Numbered from the stretch's first letter, positions 33,701-46,192 are shown. The stretch is 64,000 bases of DNA from Phaeotremella fagi (GCA_001599715.1 BCHU01000004.1:682001-746000), one strand, 5' to 3'. Notes: generated by a model not told the origin, from the letters alone. Numbers and translations: made by a program.

Positions 33701-33755
33701 TTTCTAGATCAAATTACGGGCTTCCATTGAGAAGGCTAAGAAAATGAAACATTAG
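30748..33755 (+). CDS. SDA1: Sda1, 60S ribosome biogenesis / export factor
   Basis: Nuclear protein needed for late 60S pre-ribosome maturation and export and for passing G1. It starts MVKSRASRGILLTSNLPQLQ, then RDPAGYKEEFLTQHNHYLSL, ISQVAQCYPDETKEFPNQL and RRTVVKNMVMLRNKDV. Further blocks: SMIRHTILTDLKTSNQKTKN, CFHPNTKVQSAALHFFLGSE, KISRVMGTHKL-type text (LILQLLSRVMGTHKLCVLGF region), LVSLAQSVHDLTPPDVL and INAIREVCRRQPWCM, all typical of Sda1. A very acidic stretch with ALE-like Glu/Asp/Ser runs and Lys-rich segments follows, and the protein ends KAKKMKH. About eleven exons. Convergent with the glyoxalase gene (177 bp between stops), with a 14-T run in the spacer. Confidence 0.95.
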
Positions 33756-33873
33756 TTTATCTTTTAGTTCAACTTTATCAGTAGTTGTTTCTTGTTACTA
33801 CATCTCTTAGACGTGTTTTGTTCCATCTTTACTTTCTGACATCATGCATTCACTGTACTCGTACTACATACTG

Positions 33874-33887
33874 TTTTTTTTTTTTTT
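33874..33887. repeat. T14 homopolymer in convergent 3' region
   Basis: Fourteen T on the plus strand between the stops of SDA1 and the glyoxalase gene; probably 3' UTR sequence. Confidence 0.8.
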
Positions 33888-33932
33888 CGTTTAATTCCCC
33901 CTTCAACCCAATTCCATATTCCACCGAAGTAC

Positions 33933-34783
33933 TTATTTAACCTCGACTTTGACTTTGCTAGCAAGGATTTCGATCCAGTATCCTAAAACTTGTCAGTTGA
34001 TGAATCATATCTAGGTCCGCGTTTCAACTCACCATCTGGATCGTAAATGAAAGCGATATGCTGTACATTAATCAAATCAGCTCCGTTCACCCTAAAAAAA
34101 ACTAAACACAAGACCCACCCTCATTCTACCCTCTTCAGGACGTTTCTTGAATTTAACACCCATCTCGTCGAATCTCTTACAAGCCGCATCAAGGTTATCA
34201 ACCGTTATAGCGATATGACCGAAACCTCTTCCAGGTTCTTCATTACCAGAAACATAACCTTTAAAAGATGGATCGTTTTCTGCATCGTTTTAGTTTTTCT
34301 CCCAATTTAAGATGAAGGATGGACATACCGGTACCATGATTCCAACAAAGTTCAAGTATACCTTCTCGATCAAACATGATTTCAGCTTTCTGATCATCGG
34401 TGAGAACTTTCGAGGAATCTCCGAATCCAGAGGGGAAAGCTAGGAAGAAGTTCGTGAAATCCGATCCTGGGGATTCACGGAATTTCTATTACGAATTTTA
34501 GACTTGGACTTGGACTTGGAGCTTACCTCCATACCTAGAACTTTCTCGTAGAACGGAATAGAAACTTTTGGATCTTTGATTCGACTATACGCCAGGATTA
34601 TTATTTAGTGGAAATGAATGGGGTAGGGGAGGTGGATTCGACTTACAACATTGTATGGTTGAATTTGTATGTTGCTGGGTTTGAGGTTGTTGATGACATT
34701 CTTGATATTGTTGTTGTTGTTAGTTTATGAGATACTGATTTGAGAGACGGAATGAAAGATGAAGATGAGGATGAGAGTAACAT
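33933..34783 (-). CDS. GLO1: Glyoxalase I (lactoylglutathione lyase), single-domain
   Basis: Converts the methylglyoxal-glutathione hemithioacetal to S-lactoylglutathione. Reading from ATG 34783: an N-terminal Ser/Thr/basic stretch (MLLSSSSSSFIPSLKSVSHK), then ATYKFNHTM, RIKDPKVSIPFYEKVLGM, AEIMFDREGILELCWNHG, GRGFGHIAITVDNLDAACKR and PDGYWIEILASKV. Metal ligands of the family are visible as the His of FNHTM, the Glu of LELCWNHG, the His of GHIA and the Glu of YWIEI. It is a single-domain enzyme of about 190-200 aa, unlike the doubled S. cerevisiae Glo1. A second in-frame ATG (MSSTTSNPATYK) would give the cytosolic form; the first adds a possible mitochondrial presequence. Four to five exons. 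Divergent from the SDR gene, 167 bp between starts. Confidence 0.93.
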
Positions 34784-34950
34784 TGAGCGACGGGAGGAGA
34801 TGTAAGTGGTGCTTGAAATCAAATGACGTTGGACTGGAGATACCACGTGGCACTGCCACCTCCACCTCCTCCGGTTAAATTCACTATGTCTAGTTACCGT
34901 TTCAGAATCAGAGATCAGAATCAGCATCCACCTCAACACCAGCAATAACA

Positions 34951-36425
34951 ATGGCATCAAAACCAAAAGTAAGTAGTAGTCCAACACCACCACATCACAC
35001 TAACCTCCCAATCCAGGCAGCAACTTCCTTCTCAGCAATGCCCCTCCCCTCAGACCCCAAAACAATCCAAAAAATCAGAAACCAAGTATTGGAAAATGCG
35101 CATACCAGAGCTAAAGGGAAACAAGGGTTCGGTAGATTGAAAGGTAAAGTTGGAGTTATCACTGGTGCAGGTCCAGAACTTGGTATTGGAGTAGGTATTC
35201 TTTTGGTTTTGGATTGATGTTTTATGCTGATCTTTATAGACTGCAACTGCTAGACTTTTCGCTAGAGAGGGTGAGTTGAGTATTTTTGGTTTGGGTTGGG
35301 ATTGGGATTGATAGATGGACAAATTCAATAGGCGCAGCACACATTTATCTACTCGATTATTCGGATAAACAACTTCCAGATCTCGCTAAATCCATCGAAA
35401 CATCATTCCCATCGACGAAAGTAAGTTCCCAAACTCTGTTAACAGCAATTAACGATTCCAGATAACCTGGATCAAAGGTGATGCCGGCTCAGAAGAAACC
35501 ATCTCCAATCTAGTCCAAAAAGTCTTGACCGAAAACGGTCATCTAGATTTCTTCTTCACTAACGCAGGTATTGTCCAACCTTCTCCTAAATCTGAGAACG
35601 CTTTGGAAAATCTAGGAAGGGCTGTGAGGAGTATTGATAAGATACCTGGGGACGAGTTTATGGAGGTTATGAGGATTAATTCTTTGGGGTGGGTCTGGCT
35701 TAGCTTCTGCAGTCCCTTGAAGTTGAAGCTGATTGGTTTTGAACTCTTGTTAGAGTGTTTCTGGGGATCAAATACGCTTCTAAAGCAATGGAAAGAATTT
35801 GTTTGGAGAAAGGAAAATCATTACCTGGGGGTTCAATCATTTTGACTGCGTCTGGTAAATCTCAACATCAAAACATGAATCACCGAGTCACTAATACCAC
35901 TCATCAGTTGCCGGCTTGAAAGCTAACGCAGGTCCGATCGCCTACTCAGCCTCCAAAGCTGCGGTAGTCTCAATGGCCCAAACTTCAGCATTCGAACTTT
36001 CAGGTCAGAATATACGGGTTAACGCTTTATGTCCTGGTTTGATACAGGTACGTTTGGGTTTTTCGTTTGATGTCACTCACCACTTACGCTTCTGTTGTTT
36101 AGACTGATATGACAAGAGCTGCTTTTGAGTTGGCGCAGGCTGCTGGTAAAACTGATAAGATCGGGGTGTTAAATCCACTGTTGAGACAGGGATTGGGATC
36201 TGGTCAGTTATTCGCTTCAACGAGATTGCACAGTAATAACTGACATGCTTCGACAGAGGTTGCACAAGTAGCTTTATTCTTAGCTTCAGGTCAGTTACAT
36301 CGCTCGTTCCAAAGAGTTTTAACTGACCTTCAAAATCAGATGATTCTTCTTACGTTAATGGACAAGCTATACCAATTGATGGAGGTTTGACATCGGGTAC
36401 ACCGTTCATAAGATCAAAAATGTAA
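34951..36425 (+). CDS. Short-chain dehydrogenase/reductase (SDR)
   Basis: NAD(P)-dependent oxidoreductase of about 310 aa. First exon MASKPK (34951-34968), then an intron and [16 protein letters not shown]. Rossmann motif [13 protein letters not shown] has two extra residues relative to the textbook TGxxxGIG, a form seen in some fungal SDRs. Also visible: [15 protein letters not shown] after beta-2, the FFFTNAGIV block (NAG), the catalytic Ser in SIILTASVAG and the catalytic Tyr-Lys in [10 protein letters not shown], then [16 protein letters not shown]. It ends [17 protein letters not shown]. The catalytic tetrad appears complete. The substrate is unknown. About seven introns. It shares a short promoter region with glyoxalase I, which may mean common control; convergent with the unknown gene at 36815. 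Confidence 0.9.
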
Positions 36426-36814
36426 GGAGACGGTCTGTAAGTTTTGTACGAACAATTCTCTGTATCTCGAATGTATCTCTTGCAAAACAACAAGATCCTC
36501 AGTTGGGTCCATCATTGTGTAACGATAGTGGTTCAACTCCAATGTGAAAGGTAGATAAACAAATAGTATCCAATATTCAAACTAAATTACACTACGGGGA
36601 CGAAGTATTAAGTAAATCAGCAAGTACGATAAAATAACGAATAACAGCAGAAGTCGAAATCGAATATACAGAATAGAGCAGGACAATAAAAGAATTACGG
36701 TTATATACAATAAGATATTATGGACTAAAGGACAGGAAAAATAGTTAAACTTGGAAATGAAAAGATTAAATGAGATGAGATGAACAACAACTACAGTCCA
36801 GATAAGATCACCAA
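36426..36814. other. Convergent 3' spacer, AT-rich
   Basis: Holds the 3' UTRs of the SDR gene and the unknown minus-strand gene. No supported gene or repeat. Confidence 0.5.
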
Positions 36815-38664
36815 TCAAAAGCTGATTTCACCCTTCTCCTCAAAAGGACTCCTCAACCCATCAGCGTCAATCTCAACAAGCGTCGAAGAGATAGTTCCAG
36901 GAATATGAATCGGCGACAAACTCAAATTCTTTCTGGAATTATTTTTCAATTTCAATTTCTTGATAACCCTAGAAACTTTCTTTTCGTTGGGTCCGTTGAA
37001 ATCGTCATCGCTATCTGACCATTCGGAATTACTGCTATTCGAGGTCGTCCTCGATTTACCATCAAGATTGATCCCACTAGGTGTTAATCCTATTGGTAGA
37101 GGTATAGCTAAAGTTGAAACTTCTGTGGAGATTGGTTGACGTGAGAGGAAATTATCACGTTGGGTGTTGGGTGGTTGATGGTTCGTACCGAATTCTAATG
37201 ATGATTGGGATCTTGTTATGGGGTTGGGTGAAGGTTTAGATAGGAACGGTGGTAATTCCGGTACATCCAATGCAGAAACCATACTAGCTGTGAAGAAAGC
37301 TTTATGTGGCGATGGTGAAGGTGCTTCGATTTCCGTTTCTGTCATGATGGACGATTCCGGTTCTGTAGTTTTGGTTTCAAACAGTTGTTCAGGTGATCCA
37401 ACTGTTTTAACGGGTGAATTTGGGACTTCTAGATCGATAGCTGTGAAACTTCGGTTACGTTGTAGATAACTTGGTCTGGGAGCTGTTTGAGATTTTCGAT
37501 GAGAAGCTCGACGTCTCATCGGGGGTGCTGAGACTGTGGAGGACGGCGAGGAAGGGGTGATTGTGATTGCAGTTATCGGTGAAACTGGGGATGTAGTTTC
37601 TGGTGTTGAAGGTGGATCCAATAAAGCTAAACCAGGATTAGTTTGACCCGTGATATTGCACTATTCACTCACACACTGGAGCTTCAATAGGAATAACCAT
37701 CGGTGAGACTTTAGAACTATTTTGCAACGAAGTAGACAACCTGATGAAAAGAAAGGTCAGCAAGCCAAAACCACAAGCAATCCGATGAAAAAACCCACTT
37801 GACAGCCCTATTAATCCTATCACTCTCCTTGTCATCTTCCCCCTCCTGATCCAAAAAATCCATACTGTTAACCCGTTTCAAACCCGGTCGACTCAATTTC
37901 TCCAATCGACTCAACTTCTTATCGTCCTCAGAGACAGCACCGAATTTACTTTCAGCCAACGCGATTTGATATAAACGTTTCCTAGTTTTATCCCATGAAT
38001 GTCTCCAATTTTCTGAAGCGTTCGTTTCGCGTTCGTCTGAGGAGGAGATTGATTGGTTTGAGGAGGTACGGGTTAATGGTCGACGTTTGATTGGTGATCT
38101 GGAAGGTAGACGGAGGATGTAGTTTGTTAATTCATCTAATATTGAGTTGTCTGGGAGAGTGTTTGGTGCGAATCTGAGATTGGTCGGAGGATGATGAAGG
38201 ACCTATACCCAATGAGTTAGATTGTATTTCGACCCCATGTGTCCCGGTTCAACCCACATTTTCAATAGTAGCTATTTCAGTTTCATCCCATTCGATATCA
38301 TTAGCCTCATTGACTATCTCATCATCACGAGATCTTTTCGCTCCAATCGTCAAACCTGCAGCCTCTAAATCACCGAAATCAAGTGATTCCTGAGAACCCG
38401 AGGCGATACTTGATGGAAGTGACTAAGAAGATTTGTGAGTTGGAAAACAATCATATACAGTAGGAAAACTTGGACGTACATATTCAAAAGGTAATGGTGT
38501 ATGTGGAGATGGTGTCGTCGGTGATGAACCACCAGAACTAAATGAATCAATTAACAACGATTTTGATCTGGACCAGAACGGAGCGTAACGTACTGTGACA
38601 AAGCGATGAACGACCTTGGTGGTAGAGTAATTGATAAATTGTGATTACGTTTACTAGGTGACAT
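36815..38664 (-). CDS. Unknown, mostly disordered Ser/Pro-rich protein
   Basis: From ATG 38662-38664 the protein begins MSPSKRNHNLSITLPPRSF, continues through several short exons (LIDSFSSGGSSPTTPSPHTP, LTNYILRLPSRSPIKRRPL, SENWRHSWDKTRKRLYQIAL, KKLSRLEKLSRPGLKRVNSM) and ends with a long last exon to 36815. The last exon is rich in Ser, Pro and Thr, with a basic stretch KKVSRVIKKLKLKNNSRK near its end. Many S/T-P sites suggest phosphorylation by proline-directed kinases (inference). A short region NWRHSWDKTRKRLYQIALAE may form the only helix. I do not recognise a family. Splice-signal spacing and matching codon pattern support a real gene; exon limits in the first half are uncertain. Confidence 0.65.
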
Positions 38665-39806
38665 TTTGTATTTGATATGGATTTACTTCAGATCTGGTTA
38701 TCTGTCTATTGAGAAATCCATGAGAGGTTGAAAAAGGGGTTATACAGTGTATCGTAGATCGTCAAATATCTCGTGCAAAAGTCCTAGAGTTGTATGAATA
38801 GTCCGTTATCGATTCTAACTTATTTACAAACGCGATGGGAATAAAGGTATCAGTTGAATAAAACCAAACTGGCTGTGAAGATTATTGCAGATATAAGTAT
38901 AGGACTACGATCAAAAAACGAAGAAAAAGAAAAAAAAAACGCGTCGCCTCTGGAATCAATATTGGTCGATGACCTAAACTGGGGTAAAATCTGGAAAAAC
39001 TTTATTACAACACAATCATCATGTCATCTTTTGCATCCCTCATCCTCGTAATCATCTCATCCGCATCCGCATCTTGGGAACAGTCAGTCAAGCCAGAGAT
39101 GTCAGAGGCTTGAATTAAAGACGAAGAATTCAGGTTGAAATATAGGTGACGTTATTCCTTCTCCGACTCAGGTCTTAACTTTGTTCTTTCCTGGCTCGCC
39201 TATTCAAGTTCTTCTTTGACTCGTCTTCTTCTCTTCTCCTGAAAGTCCTTACTGTATCACCCCTTCTAAATCCTGACATGACCATTTCCCCAACCAAAAG
39301 ATCCTTCATTGCTAACGTAACAACTCACCCTTTATCGACGTGGCGTTAATGTTACGCGTATAAGGAACAACAAAGATGCTGTAACAACAAGAAAGCTTAA
39401 TCGAGGCAATCGAGATATATCTGACAATCGAAGAAAGATAGAAAAGCAACATCGATCAGACCATTGTCAACGGCAACAACAACAAAAACGTTTTCTTCTC
39501 AGAAGATAATGTCATCAAATGAATCTAAAATTAAAAGTTGAGAGAGAATCAAAAAGTCAAGGGTAAAGGGGTGTCTGTCGTGAATAATGAATGAATCAAT
39601 GAAATGAAATACTGTATGCTATGTACAAGAAACAGAAGAATATTAAATACTGATACTGATACTGATATTGATGATAATGATACTAATGTGAAGATAACGG
39701 AGTGAACAAAGTGAAAAAGAAAAGTAGTTTGGGTATAAAGAACTCAAGTCGAGATTTTTTTTTGGTAAATAAATCCAAAATCAAGGTTTGTAAACCATCA
39801 CGGAAA
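38665..39806. other. Long intergenic region; promoter side of unknown gene, 3' side of DYRK gene
   Basis: About 1.1 kb without a supported gene. Short open frames near 38.9 kb and 39.7-39.9 kb have no motifs. A CAACAACAACAAAAACG tract lies near 39.48 kb and an (ATACTG)-type repeat near 39.65 kb. A long kinase 3' UTR or an undetected non-coding RNA is possible. Confidence 0.45.
39647..39690. repeat. Short ATACTG/ATGATA repeat tract
   Basis: Three ATACTG units followed by degenerate GATATTGATGATAATGATA sequence, in the presumed 3' region of the DYRK gene. Confidence 0.7.
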
Positions 39807-42800
39807 TCATTCATAACCAACTTTAGTCGTCGACTAGAACAAACGATCAGTGAAAAGATCCCAATCCAATCCAATGCACCCACTCACATAAACAGTATTC
39901 CTCAAAGGCTGATGAGCCAATCTAGAACTCGAAACCGAAGAAGTCAATTTCGAAGCTGAAGTCCTAGCCATCAATGGAGTCGGTGGAGAAATCAACAATT
40001 TCCCATTAGGATTCGAGTTCAAATTCGATGATTTATCTTTCAAATTATCAGATAAAGTACGGGAAGAATGTCTGATTCCGTTGTTATTCATCAATCCTGA
40101 TGATCTTGAACTTGACATTGAAGTTGAATTTGGGATAGGGGTAGGAGCGGGTCTACGTCTACCGGCAAGTATCCATGGATGTCTCATTGCTGCCTGTGGA
40201 CGAAGTCTTTTGTCTGGATCCCAACTTAGACATTTACTGATGAAATCTAAGAAAAGCTCGTCGTCGCATTTAAGCACTTGTGATAAAGATTTGGTTGCTG
40301 GTCGACGTCGTTTCCCTTTGGCATTGACGAATGGTCGAGGTGCTCCAGTTGCGTCTAAATGATAGATCTCATCAGTACTTTTTCAACATATGATAATGAC
40401 AACAAAAACCTACCAAAGAACAATTTCCTTCTTGAAGCCTTTTCAACGAGATATCTATCAGGTAAACCAAGAACTTCCATTATACAAGCCAACTGTTCGT
40501 GTTCATTTTCACCAGGGAAAATTGGGAATCCAGTATAAAGTTCTGCAAGGATACAACCTAAACTCCACATATCGATTGCCATCGCATAATTCATTCCAAG
40601 AATGACTTCTGGACTTCGATAGAAACGTGATTGGATATATGTATAGACTGAAATCTCAGTACATTTCTTTATGACCATGCACTTACCCTTTTCAGTTTCC
40701 AAACAACTACTTCCAAAATCGATAACTTTGATACCACTTTTAGCTGGATGTCGAAGTAGAATATTCTATCGATATATCAGTCGATAGTCCATTTCAAGAC
40801 AAGTAAGGACCTACCTCAGGTTTCAAATCACAATGAACGACACGATGAGATCTCATAAGTTGTAAAGAAGCCAACATCTGAGTCGTAAACCGTCTAATCA
40901 AAACCGTAGTAAACCCAGCGAATTGATTCGCTTTAATGAGTTCATACAAGTTAATGCTAAGCAACTCGGTGACGATACATAAATGACCTCTGAAATAGAA
41001 ATGATCAGTCATCTTGACCATATAGTGACGATCTTCCGGATCCTATCAAAGTTGAACATTAACAACACATTCCAAAGATTAGCAAAGAACCTACCCATTG
41101 AACAAGTTGTTGTAAAATCTTAACCTCAACCAAAGCCTGCTGATGGAATCTTTTCTTGTTCCTGATAATCTTGACAGCAACGGAACCACCAGTCTTATGA
41201 TCTCTACATTGAACGACCTGACCGAAAGATCCTTTACCCAACGTTCCAGTGATTTCATATCGATAACAAAGTTGATCCCCATCAACAACAAGATAATCTC
41301 CTCTCTCATCGTCATATCCGTGGTTATAAATTCCACCACCCGGTTGGGTAGGTCGAACAATTTTCTTACGACATGAGAAATAGATTTCATCAAAATCTAA
41401 TACTTCTTTACGTTCGAAATCCGTCATCGAAGCCAAGTTTTTACCGATATAAACTGAAAACAAACAATGTCAGCAAAAGAATCGTCAAAAATTCAACTCT
41501 ACCTACCTCGTTGAGTAACAGGTTGAGCAGGTTCGATATCCTCCGGGAATTCAATCACATCAGCTAAATCATCCTTCTTTGAACTAGAGCTGTGTCGTCT
41601 AGCTTTCCGTCTAGCGATATAAGCGCCCATTTCAGCATCCGCCATCGTCTCCTCATCCTCAACAGGACTGATGGACGGCGACGCAGTGATCAATCCACCA
41701 TTTCTAACATGAGAACCAGATGCACCGAGCGAAGAAGAGGTCGATAATTTTGTTTGGTTCGTAACGGGAACCGATAATTTCGAATGAAGGGATTTCGAGG
41801 GTTTGATCATCCCAACATCCTTTTCTTTCTCTTTCTCTTTATCACTCGAAGTTGAAGTCTCGGATCCACGTCGGCTGCTGACTGCAGGTCTGAATTCTCT
41901 GGATGCTCGTTTAGCTAAAGCCGAAGCTGTCATGGCAGTGACTGAAGATGCGGAAGGTGGATTAGGCAAACCACGTCGTGAAGCCGGAACGATGGAACTG
42001 GTTGAGCTGTCCCGTCGAATAGCCGATGAAACTTCAGCCTTAACAGATGATCGTTTAGATTCCAATCGAGCTGACATGGGTGCTAACAAATGAGCACGAT
42101 GAGAACCAGACGGTTTCGGCGGTGCACCATTAACCATCCCAAATTCCGTTACTACAGGTCGAGAAAAGTCGTTCACCGATAGATTTGTTGGTTTCGTCGA
42201 AACACTACTTGAATGACCATGGGTACGGTTAGGCATGGTATTATGAGGGAAAGATGGTGGGGGCATAGATCCATGAGAAGCCGGTGAAGCAGTGGATCGA
42301 TTGACGATCCTTGGAATTTTAGTAGCAGCCGTCGAAGGAGGACCTGCAGATGGGCCTCTCAAAGAAGAAGACGAAGCGGCAGTATGTAAAGCTGGTGAAG
42401 CAGCTATAGCCGGTAGACCAGATTTACTGTTTTTCAATGCGTTGCCGTTAACCGTCGATTCACTGTAATTCGAAGATACCGAAGATTGTTGCCGATGTTG
42501 AGATAATGACCCATCAACCGAGACTTTAGATTTTAACGGGTTGACAGGTTTATCGGACGACGGTATCTCAGCGGTAGTTGAAAGAGTCTACAAATCAGCT
42601 CCATTTCAGGTATAAAACTTACCTTTCCACGACGTCTACTCCCCCAACCAACACTCCCGATAGTAGAAGCAGCCTCATCAGCTTTAACTTCAACAATCTC
42701 TTCCTGCGTAGCTACACCATTCAATTGCTGTGCCAAACCACGTTTTGAAGCACTACCACGTAACATTGCTGGGATATGCATTCCCAACACGCTTTTCCTT

Positions 42801-45800
42801 GATGATCCAGATGGAGTCCTTTGGTTGTTAACCTGAGAAGTCACTTTAGGAGTTTCCAAACCAGGCAGAGATAGAGATTCCTTCGATTGGATAGAAGAGG
42901 AGGAAGCACGTCGAAAGAATGGGATTGAAGACGGTGTCAATCTTTTAGATGCAGTTGCCGTCTTTGGAGGAGCTAAATTATTGGCAACGGGTGTTGCACT
43001 TTGATTAGATCGAGTTTCCGTGACGAATTTGTTAGAATCCGATTCGACACCTATGGATCTCGGTGATCCTAATTCAGTACGTTCGATTTCCGACCAAGGA
43101 GTTTGAGGACTTCTAACTTCGTTAGGATCTGGTGAAGGTGAAGTTTCTTTTTGAGTATGAAGTTTAAGATTTAATACTGAGGAGAAAGAGAATTTCTTAC
43201 TCATTCGAGGTTTGATACTACCACCACTATCCAATGGATTAGAATTCGATGAGATTAGAGAAATAGGTGGTGATTTAGGTTCCTCAGCGACTGGTAATGA
43301 TTCATCACGAAGTGGGATGAAAGCTGGACCAGCAGCTGTTGATAAACCTTGACGGACGGAAGGATACATTGACATGTAACCTTTGGGGATAGGTGGAACG
43401 GGGGGAACGCTCTTCTCCTTGTCGGAAGATTCAGAATGAGCAGACACCCCTTCACTATGTATCGAAGAGACGTCGCTACTCCCACTAGCTCTTCTCGCTG
43501 ATGTATCAGCGTTTCGACCAAGAGACGCTGATGAAGGTGTAGTCGAAGTTGTAGGTAACGAATGTGAATCTCTTGAGTTGGGAGTCCCAACGAAACTGGT
43601 CGAAGATGACGATTCTCGTTTCTCAGATAACGTCGATGGTTCGCTTTTACCATTGAATCTACCCCTAGATATTCGTAGAGGTGGTATAGATTCTTCACCG
43701 ACATCAACCCAAGTAGTTAAAGGTGAACCAGTGACGTCCTCCGATGATTTCAAACTGCTTGTGCTTTGTTTGGAATCCAGTCTTGGTCGTTCGAAAGGTA
43801 CATTAGGTTTTGATTTGCTGGGTGGAGATCCTGGTCGACTGGTTGATGTCTTTCTAGAACCAGTTTTAGATTTCGGTGTACTACCCAAACCATCCAATTT
43901 TCTCAAAGCTTCATTGGTATCAGCATCAGTGCCCTCCCATCCATTATTTCTAGGTTGAGCAGTTTTGGTCCTGTGTGAATCCGATCGCTGTAATCCAGAA
44001 CTCGTACTCTTGTTGTTCGCGGCAGCAGGTGAAATCGGGAAATAAGTTTGCGCAGTACTTGAAGCTGCAGGAGGCGTACTGACGGAATTGAAATTGTTGA
44101 TAGAGCCTGAAGCTCGTAAGAATTGATTGATAGAAGCTGAAGATGGACTTGGAGGAAGATGGGAGAAATCTTTGGGAGCGAAATGTTTGATAATGTCGTG
44201 ATGGGTCGTACCAGGACTTTGAGGTGTCTTACGATTCATCGAACCTTCACGATTTCCTGGTGGAGTTTTTCTTAGATCCCGAGCGAACCTCCCGGATGAT
44301 GTCGTAGAATCAGCAGAGTTCGGTGGTGACATGTGAGAGGTGGTTCTGAGTGGAACAGCTGGTGACTGACTAGTCGTCGCCTGTCTCTCTAATCTTTCTT
44401 GACGTTCTTGTCGTCTAGCTGCAATTCTAGCTCGAGCAGTACCGGGTGACAATTGAGTGGTAGTTGAAGTCGAGTTCACATAACTTCTCGACGGTTCATC
44501 AGATAATTCGAGGGTCTGAGATTTTGGTGATGAGAAATCAGAGAAGGATTTAACATATTGAGATTGAGCCGGAGGAGCAGAAGCTCGATTGACTTTAGAT
44601 GGAGAAGTCACGCTCTTGCTAGCTTCAGCTTCAGAATCGAGACCCAAAGAAGCAGCCAAAGCCATTTCCATCTCTGAATTGAAGTCGAAATCTGCAAATG
44701 ATTCCATCATCTGATCGATATCTGGTAAAGCAGATTTATTTGTGGATATCGAATGAGGTTGTTGACTGATGGAATGTCTGGTCCTCGCATCCTTCTTCGG
44801 ACTTTCTTCTTTGACATTTTCCATTACACCAACACCTAAACCAAATCCACTTTGGCCTTTCATCCACGTATTACCTGGAGCTGAACCGATGTGTAAAGAT
44901 TCTGGAGGTGGGGGCATAGGTGGACTTGAACCGAAAACATGAGGTAAACTAGGTGTTCTTTGATGTTGCGAGGGTGATTTCGTCCATCTAGGTGTAGCTA
45001 GTTCTCCAACACCAATCAGACCTCGTCGATCGATATTCTCAGGATCAGGATAATGTGGAGAAGTGGGAGAAAATGTTTGAGTTGGTGAAGGTAATTTTTG
45101 TGTTGTTGACGTGTTAGGGGAGGTGCGAAGGTAATATGAATCGATTCTGAGTTTATCAGCGATAATCGTTCCCAACGACTTACGATACACGTTCCCTTTC
45201 AAGCTGCTCACTAGTCATCGAGGCTCTTCGATAATCAGTTCCAGACATACCAACAGCCGATAAAGGTACGGTGAGAGGCATCGATGGTGAGGTAACCATG
45301 TGCGATGTACTTGTTGATGTACCAGAGTAAGATGACTGACGACCGAAAGAATCAAAAGCTGACAACGGCGGGGAACGATATATTGATGATGTACCGGAAT
45401 ACGAACGGGAAGGAGTGTCAGGTAAGATATTTGGTGCTTGTTGAAGAGTCGCAGACCGTTGTTGAGGTATGGCAGGAAGAGGTCGAGAAACACGTTGTGA
45501 ATTTGACTAAGATTTATCAGTAATCAAAATTAAACAAAATCACTCACCCTATCCAAAGTACTAGGTTCAGTAACAATCCTACGTTCTCCAACCCCAGGTG
45601 GTTGACCATAACCCAAATCCGCTATAGTTGATTGTTTGTCCATACCCCCAGTATCAGCGTTTCTTAACCGTCGTTCTGATCTGGGACTAAGATCCAAAGC
45701 AGCAGGAGCGGGAGCTCGACGACCACGCATAGCTGAACTTAATGAAGTGATGGATGCTGAACTGATCAAACGATCTCTTGGAGGTGTTCTGAGATCGATC

Positions 45801-46192
45801 AAATTTGGGGAAGAGAGATGTGACGGGGTGTTGCTTGATTGAGAGGGAGTTGAGGGCGGTGGTGAACGAAAGGGATGAACTGGATTTGCGGGTAGTGCTC
45901 TTGGAGGTGGTGGATCGAACGCACTCATCAATTCAGCTCTGTAACCGAAACTCTCGTCGATATTTTTGTTGACACCATTATCGACATCGACGTCGCCATC
46001 ACCTTCACCCTCGGCATCAAAGAATTGATCGATGGGTAGATCATTCAACTTGGTTCCTTTTTCACCCTCTATCGAATTTCTGTCAAAAGATGTTTGTCGA
46101 TTGTGATAGGAAGAGGGTCCAGCTATTGAATTAGATGTTACGGGGAATGGATTGGAAGCAGGTAGAGGTCTATCTGGGGAGATTGGTGACAT
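39807..46192 (-). CDS. Very large DYRK2-class protein kinase, Pom1-like
   Basis: Dual-specificity tyrosine-regulated kinase with about 1,300 disordered N-terminal residues (Ser/Pro/Thr-rich) before the kinase domain; about 1,950 aa overall. The class-II DYRK box precedes the domain ([15 protein letters not shown], then [17 protein letters not shown]). Kinase motifs in order: [14 protein letters not shown] (P-loop), [17 protein letters not shown] (Lys), HCDLKPE-NILL (catalytic loop), KVIDFGSSC (DFG), [18 protein letters not shown] (YxY activation loop) and [15 protein letters not shown]. In fission yeast Pom1 marks cell ends and delays mitosis; a similar polarity role here is inference. Exons are joined at GSFG-type in-frame GT-AG introns; the one between RERVS and IDSYYLRT was placed by frame. 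The last intron (GTGAGT...CTAG) gives the ending [10 protein letters not shown] at 39807; without it the stop would be at 39834. Confidence 0.9.

Noticed and set aside
41803..42093. Open frame on the plus strand opposite the DYRK N-terminal arm
   Set aside because: It is an antisense shadow of a Ser-rich coding exon; no start context or homology supports it.
45180..46192. Separate gene upstream of the DYRK kinase
   Set aside because: The exon frames join through good GT-AG introns into one continuous reading frame, with no stop or promoter-like gap between them.
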